This document shows positions 58,773 through 64,000 of a DNA stretch of 64,000 nucleotides, piece after piece. The translations under genes and the position numbers were made by a program. The stretch is from Ophiostoma sp. CBS 140.51 (lineage: Eukaryota; Ascomycota; Sordariomycetes; Ophiostomatales; Ophiostomataceae): contig JANSLP010000087.1 of assembly GCA_029298735.1 (NCBI GenBank), forward strand, positions 1 through 64,000, given 5' to 3'. How positions within the stretch are numbered: the stretch's first letter is position 1; each line of letters starts with the position of its first letter. The notes below the pieces were generated by a model. That model was not told the DNA's origin, searched no databases, and was given only the letters and a program-made list of their open reading frames with translations.

Positions 58773-60323
58773 TCAAAAGTCGGCAGGCCAGCCCTCCCGC
58801 TGTAGCGCCCACCGCACAGCCGCACCCACGTCACCCATAATAGCCCGTGGGCGGTGCCGCAGGTAGTCTGGACTGCTGCCCGCACGTGCCGGGTCGTAGA
58901 CACCCGTCTCAACCAGCACCGAGCACCAATCCGTGCCGTGTACACTGAAGAACTGGTTGGCACCGGCAATGTCGCTCTCCGGGTTGTCACCAACCATGTA
59001 CACCGTCTTGAGCGGGCCATCTGCTTCTGAGCTAGCCTTGGAGCTAGCCTTGGAGCCAGCTTTGTTGCCTCCACCGTGCGCTTCGAGTAGTGACGTCCGG
59101 TACCGTAGAAGCGTCCGCTCCGCAAAACGGTACGTTGCCGCATGCGGCTTGCCCAGCAGCGTAGCACGGCCGTTTTCGGGTGATAGTAGTGGTGCCTGTT
59201 TTGGGCTCGCCAGCTGCTGCCACACGCCCGCTACGGCCGCGGCGAACGCGCCCTGTCCAAAGCGAGGCAGATGGTATGTCGTGGCCCACAGCAGGTCCGC
59301 ATTCGAGAAGAACAGACGAGTGCCCTGCTCCTCCGCCGGTAATCCTTTCTCTGAAAGACTGGCCGGGTCGAATGTGCCCAGGAAACCGTGCCGCGCCTGA
59401 AGCACGTCCGTCAACAGCTGGATGTCGAGGGCCCAGTCGCGCGGGTCGTTAAAGACAAACGCCGCGGCGATGCGCAGGTATTTGCTGTCGTCGAAGTCGG
59501 CTGGAGAAAAAGGTTTGGCATTGGGCTGTGATGCGAGCTTGCCGCCCTCAAACAACAGCGGCTTGGGCAGGGGGCGCGCTGTCTCTGCGTACACCGACTT
59601 GAGCAGCGGCTCAAAGGGGTAAATGGCCGGGTAGGCGGACAGAATGTCGGCCGGCGTGATCACGCTACTGAAGCCGTACTGCTCGGCAATTGTGCGGATA
59701 CGCGCAGCGTCCGATCCCGTTACCAGAATTGTCTGGTCGCGCAGACCGCCACCTTTGCCTCCTTCAGTGGCCGCATCTAGCCCTGCTGCATCGTCCAACA
59801 ACTCTTGAAAAGGCGTGTGCGATTGCACAAAGTTGGCCGGCGATAGCACAGGAAGAGGGCCACCACAGTCCGGGTCCGTATCGAGGCCCAGCCGCCGCTG
59901 GAGATCAGCCACACAGTCGGCCTCGTAACGACCGCCGCCGTTGGTCAGCAGAATGAAAGGGATGTTCTGCTGGTGCAGATACCGTAGTGCCGCGGCAGCG
60001 CCCGAAATGGGCTCGTTGACGTGGAGCAAGACGCCGTCAATGTCAAACGCAAAGGCAAACGGCGGGATCTTGTCGGGTGAGGAAGAAGAGGAGGTCGCTG
60101 GCGTACTGTGGGCTCTTCTTTGCTCTCGCCGTGGCGCCGCACAAGACAGGCGAGGGGTCGTCTTCGTGGTCGCTGCCGCCGTCGTCCGCAGGTGGCTGTA
60201 AGCACAGCTGCCCGCACGAGTGGTGGCGATGCCCCGCCGCCGACTCTCGGCCACAAAATGCCGCAACGGCACTCGCGGTGCTGCCGTCAGCAGTCGATCC
60301 ACGAGACAACTTCTTGAGCCCAT
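58773..60323 (-). CDS. HAD-superfamily (subclass IIA) hydrolase, CECR5/YKR070W-like, probably mitochondrial
   Basis: A single frame of 516 residues from ATG at 60323. The first 80 residues are rich in Arg, Ala and Ser with few acids, as in mitochondrial presequences. HAD motif I is FAFDIDGVLLHVNEP (nucleophile Asp94, Asp96). Motif II lies in TILVTGSDAAR, and motif IV in YMVGDNPESDIAGANQFF. The substrate-capping segment between them and LLTNGGGRYE are typical of the IIA group, which includes nagD-like phosphatases and CECR5/HDHD5. The physiological substrate is unknown. A short Gly/Ser/Lys-rich insert (GNKAGSKASSKASSEA) precedes motif IV. Upstream are two TGACGT motifs at 60490-60503. Confidence 0.92.
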   Translation of the reverse strand: MGSRSCLVDRLLTAAPRVPLRHFVAESRRRGIATTRAGSCAYSHLRTTAAATTKTTPRLSCAAPRREQRRAHSTPATSSSSSPDKIPPFAFAFDIDGVLLHVNEPISGAAAALRYLHQQNIPFILLTNGGGRYEADCVADLQRRLGLDTDPDCGGPLPVLSPANFVQSHTPFQELLDDAAGLDAATEGGKGGGLRDQTILVTGSDAARIRTIAEQYGFSSVITPADILSAYPAIYPFEPLLKSVYAETARPLPKPLLFEGGKLASQPNAKPFSPADFDDSKYLRIAAAFVFNDPRDWALDIQLLTDVLQARHGFLGTFDPASLSEKGLPAEEQGTRLFFSNADLLWATTYHLPRFGQGAFAAAVAGVWQQLASPKQAPLLSPENGRATLLGKPHAATYRFAERTLLRYRTSLLEAHGGGNKAGSKASSKASSEADGPLKTVYMVGDNPESDIAGANQFFSVHGTDWCSVLVETGVYDPARAGSSPDYLRHRPRAIMGDVGAAVRWALQREGWPADF

Positions 60324-62201
60324 TTTAAAGCTATGTATTGAAGATCATAAGGTAACTAGGAGGTGAGGTGAAAGCCGGCGCACTCCAGATGCGATTTGGA
60401 AGTGACTCTTGTCGCGATGTTCGGATACTCGGTTTAACTCGGCGTGGTTGCCAGTCCGTTAAGCGTCGTGTTCATGTGAGTCTGGCGTGTGACGTGTGAC
60501 GTCTGGCCAGGAAGCTATTCTGATTGCGCCCCTCGACTAGTAGTAAGTCTTTATCGGAGCTCGTTGATTCGGACGGCGTTGTTCGTGTCGTGGGGCCCAG
60601 GCCTTTGTGGAAAACGGGTCCATTTTCCGCTTATCGCGGGACGAGGAAGGTGCTGGCAGCTCATTCACAGGGTTCCTTCCGTATGAAGTGCCGCGATTTC
60701 GAGTGTTTGTCCACAGTGTAGCTAGGCCGTGCGGGGTCAACTTTGGTGCATTTACCTGTAATACACACTGTCACCCATTGCACCTTCCATTCAACAGCTC
60801 TTTACGACACGAGGGGAAACCACAACCAAGCTCCTTCCCAAGTGTACGTCTTAACAGGCAAAAATAAGAAATCCGAGTTGCGCCTTCCTCGATAATTGGT
60901 TCCTGCCTAAAATGGAATGCGCTTGGCGACACGAGTTGGAGACATGAAAGTGTGAGGGGAAACGGGACGCGATGAGGGGAAGGCGCTGCCAGCACGGGAT
61001 GGAAGGTGCGGCAGTCATGGGAGGAAGGGAAAGTACGGAAGATCAATAGTTGCCTTCAGACGAAATAAAAGCACATATCTACTTGGTCCTCCATACGTTG
61101 TATTGCAATCGTTCTACGGAGTAGTTGTCAAATTTATGATAAGAGTACTGCCATGATGCCAACCACGCAAGGGTACCTAGACTCGGGCATCGCACGTCAA
61201 ATATGCATTCCAACGGGAAATCACCACAAGCCACAGACCTCACACATTCCTCATGAATGAACAACAACAAAACACTCATTTAGAAGATTGGGCGCATAAA
61301 AGGCACGCTCTCCCAATATTCTGATCTCCTATTACTCTGTCTCTCTTTCAAAACGACGGCACTTCCGCATGCCTGAACATCGACAAGCCCTCTCTCCGCC
61401 CACGATCTCAACACACAGAATCACATCACGCATTCGAAATTCCATGTTTCAGTCAAAAAGAAGATCACATTGAAAAAAGGTCCACGGTTACCACGATGCA
61501 ACGATGGCGGTGGTGGGACATGAACAGAGTTCAAGGTATGTGAGAAGAAAAGACGAAAATATGTTAACACAGGAGGATGAAGCAATTGTCAAAACAAAAG
61601 AAGACAAGAAACAATATGCGACGCACGACTGAAAAAACTCCTTGGAAAATATGCCATGACCCTTTTGACCATCATGCTGATGCTTCCCTTTCCCATCTCC
61701 CCCCTTCTCTTTCGAAACAAAAACAGGTGTCGCCCACGCACGCAAACAACTACAGCTGCTGCAACAACAATCACGACACAATGAGGCATCACATCGATGC
61801 CCACTGTGCGGCCCTGCTGCCATGGCCGGAGCGAGGTTCTGGGTATAACTCCAAACCCTGAGGAGAAAACGACAAATTCAGACGAAACAAAAACAGAGAA
61901 GAATCAACAAGCCCAAAAACACAAAAGTTCAAAAATTCAAAATAAAGCAACAAAAAAACAAAAGACGGTATTAGAGACAAACTTTCTCAGGCCAAAGCCA
62001 AATACAACAGCAATCGCCCAATTTTCATTCGCCAAAAAAAGGGGTCCGACCTGTGGAGCGCCAATATAATGCTATGCAAATATGCAACGAGGAAAAACGA
62101 GGAGGGAGATTTTGAGAGTGTTTTCGTCGGGGATGGTTCGTCGTCGAGAACAAATTACGATTAAGCCATGACAAGGCGAGACGATCGATGGATCACAGAA
62201 G
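60324..62201. other. Intergenic region between the HAD gene and the right-edge gene
   Basis: The HAD promoter lies on the left and includes TGACGT and TGACGTC at 60490-60503. A TACGGAGTA motif lies at 61115-61123. The right part (about 61480-62200) is A-rich on the plus strand, consistent with the 3' region of the minus-strand gene ending at 62202. Short open frames show no bias. Confidence 0.55.
60490..60503 (+). promoter_or_regulatory. Paired TGACGT / TGACGTC motifs (CRE/ATF-type)
   Basis: TGACGT at 60490-60495 and TGACGTC at 60497-60503 lie in tandem about 170 bases upstream of the HAD gene start. TGACGT is the core recognised by CREB/ATF-type bZIP factors. Two copies in 14 bases is suggestive only. 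Confidence 0.35.
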
Positions 62202-63712
62202 CTACTGCTGTCTGTCGCCGCGGCTGACCTGGCTGGCAGACGTCCGGCTGCGCTCGTCGTCCTCTTCAATCACGTCGCTCAGGCGCGTCGGGTGGTGGTG
62301 GCGCGGGATCGTCTCCCAGCCGGGTCCAGCAAAGCCCTGGCCGGAATAGTCGGCGGGTGAAGGGGTGGTATAATAGTGGTGGGAGGCCGATGGCGGGTAC
62401 GCAGATCCCGGGGCGGACAGCGACGACGGCGTTCCATATTCTTCTACAACAAAAACACAATTGTCAGCAAATTCGGTCCTCTCCTCCTCCATTCGCAACT
62501 CGTTTTCAAGTTCTCTTTGATGCTCCCGTTCCAGTGTTAACTTACCTTCATATGTCTCATCAGACCCTTGCGGTGCGCCCTCCGGCGTGTGGCCTTGCGG
62601 TTGCTGCTGCTGCTGGTAGTATTCACCACCGGCAGTGCTAGACCCAGCGGCACTAGTCGGCGGCTGGGTGTAAGCCGGCTGCTGCTGTTGTGGCGGCGCC
62701 TGGTAGCGCTGTGATGCCTGCGACGGGAGCTGCTCGAGAGCTGACGATGGCTGCTGATGGTGCTGCTGCTGCTGTGGGACCTGTTGGGGAGGAGGCGCTT
62801 GCTGCTGGTACTGATGTTGCTGCTGATGCTGCTGAGGTACCTGCTGCTGCTGTGGCTGTTGCGGTTGTTGAGGCTGCGGCGGCGCTTGTTGCTGTTGCTG
62901 CTGCTGCTCGTGGCTTATGCTGCTAGCTTGCTGGCGGATCGGAAGACCCTGCGTCATAGGCACGACCTGGACACCGCCAACAATCGTCGGCTGCCCCTCT
63001 TGCAAAGCAATCACACGGTCCCGCTCTTCCTGCTCACGACGTCCCAACTCTTCCCATGCACGCCGTGCTTCATCCTTGGAGATGGCAAGCTCTTTGCGCA
63101 TCTCGGCCAGCTGCTTCTGGATCTTGGAGTTGGAGCGCTCATTTTCGACAGCCTCGCGAATGGCCTCGGCGCGGCCACGGCGCTCTTCTTGGATGGCGGC
63201 CTCCAGCATCGCCTGGACCTCGGTGTTGCGCTCCATATCGCCGCGCATTTCAAAGAACCAACGCTGGAACTTGCGCTCGGAACTAGCGCGCAACCGCTGC
63301 AGCTCGACCACCGCGTGGAAGAGGTTGGCACCGGCAGCAGACAGATCCGTCACCTGTCGTGCAAGCTGGCGGTTCAGGGGATCCTGGTTGATCTCTTCCG
63401 ACCGCTGCTGCAGCTGACGGATCCAGAAGCTAGTCAGACCCTCCCAGTGCGCAGATAGCGCCTCCCACCGCTCAAAGGCATGTGGGAACGAGTTGCGTGG
63501 CTGGCCTCTACCGCCGCCGGCTCCTGCATCGCCGCCTTCTAGCCCGGATGTCGGTTGTGTCTGTGCAGATGGGCGTGCTGCGGCATCTGGGATGCCACTT
63601 GTAGTGGGCTGGCGGCCGCTCGCTGCTGGGGGCTGTGCCGAGGATATTGGCTGCTGGCTGATCGGCTGTTGGGGTATTGAGCTTTGCGGAATGCGGACAG
63701 GTCTCTGCTGAG

Positions 63713-63743
<31 letters not shown>

Positions 63744-64000
63744 TGAGGAGATGTGCGGTTGCTGAGAAGCTTGTTGTTGAATGGTAGGAGGAGGTGCGAG
63801 TTGGCCAGAGGTGGCTGCTGCCGTGCGCTCGGCGCGTTGTTGTCTCCGTTGAGTGGCGGGATCAACTTGCTGTTGTTGGACGGGCTGAGGAGCAGGGGCC
63901 GATGCTGCTGCTGCTGCCGCCGCAATGGCTGCCGTAGCACGCTCGCGTTCAGCGGCTTGTCGTCTCTGCTCGGCTGCGACACGGGCATCTTGTTCTGCCT
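62202..64000 (-). CDS. Gln-rich coiled-coil protein, N-terminus beyond the window
   Basis: Minus-strand exons 62546-64000 (open at the edge) and 62202-62443 join across a 102-bp intron (GTAAGT donor, GCTGAC branch, TTGTAG acceptor, phase 1). The intron is a multiple of three and has no stop, so the unspliced frame reads through it. Going toward the C-terminus: a Gln/Ala/Arg-rich helix at the edge, Gln runs, then a conserved region with FERWEALSAHWEGLTSFWIR, NRQLARQVTDLSAAGANLFH, AVVELQRLRASSERKFQRWF and a long charged coiled coil to RREQEERDRVIALQ, then GGVQVVPMTQG, another Gln/Pro-rich block (62650-62920) and a Ser/Tyr-rich tail. The coiled-coil region is one I recall from uncharacterised Sordariomycete proteins. 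Function is unknown; a transcription or scaffold role is inference. Confidence 0.8.
62650..62917 (-). repeat. Poly-Gln/Pro-Gln repeat (CTG-type)
   Basis: Dense CTG/TTG units on the plus strand encode Gln runs broken by Pro and His on the minus strand. A second Gln run lies at 63717-63744. Both are within the right-edge coding sequence and likely to vary in length. Confidence 0.85.

Noticed and set aside
62444..62545. Reading the right-edge gene as one uninterrupted frame through this segment
   Set aside because: The segment has a GTAAGT donor, GCTGAC branch and TTGTAG acceptor, and its length is a multiple of three by chance. The peptide it would add is less like the flanking low-complexity tail.

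Overview
The window reads as nuclear DNA of a filamentous ascomycete (Pezizomycotina, most likely a Sordariomycete). Introns are short, with GTRNGT donors, CTRAC branch sites and YAG acceptors. Coding regions are rich in G/C at third positions, leaders are pyrimidine-rich, and the gene set (PalI/Rim9, a Medusa-type conidiation regulator, cnxH, Sec21, Rqc2, S1/P1 nuclease, RNase-free secreted Ser/Thr-rich proteins) is typical of moulds. Genus cannot be fixed from sequence reading alone.

Layout. 1-84 is the edge of a minus-strand gene. 85-6834 is almost gene-free apart from a probable first exon (3687-3749) of the developmental regulator that follows. 6835-8523 encodes a Medusa (MedA/Acon-3/Ren1)-like protein, and 10330-11348 encodes a second, diverged protein with the same core pattern, so the two form a tandem pair. 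Next come rqc2 (12103-15681, plus) and sec21 (16114-19048, minus), which are convergent. A 1044-residue low-complexity protein (21285-25157, plus) and palI (26946-29231, minus) are also convergent. About 6 kb then holds only the palI leader and unassigned DNA. After that lie a small Ser/Pro-rich protein (35229-35783), an F-box protein (36583-38076), a pirin (38963-39922, minus), a vacuolar-type PQ-loop transporter (41222-42434, minus) diverging from an S1/P1 nuclease (43849-44999, plus), and a 4.7-kb gene-poor stretch. Two secreted Ser/Thr-rich surface proteins follow (49687-51004 and 52902-54874), then cnxH (55332-55972, minus), a zone of decayed genes (about 56270-58680), a mitochondrial-type HAD hydrolase (58773-60323, minus), and the 3' part of a Gln-rich coiled-coil protein (62202-64000, minus).

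Functionally the window mixes housekeeping genes (ribosome quality control, COPI coat, molybdenum cofactor) with genes for development, ambient-pH sensing and the cell surface or secretome. No operon-like pathway cluster, transposon, tRNA, rRNA or CRISPR was seen. The most interesting features are the tandem MedA-family pair with its very long upstream region and an apparent intron of about 3.1 kb, a decayed gene between cnxH and the HAD hydrolase, a tryptophan-rich tandem repeat in the F-box protein, and a 9-bp intergenic motif (TACGGAGTA) found five times. Gene models are read by eye from splice signals and frame continuity. No alignment or search was run.
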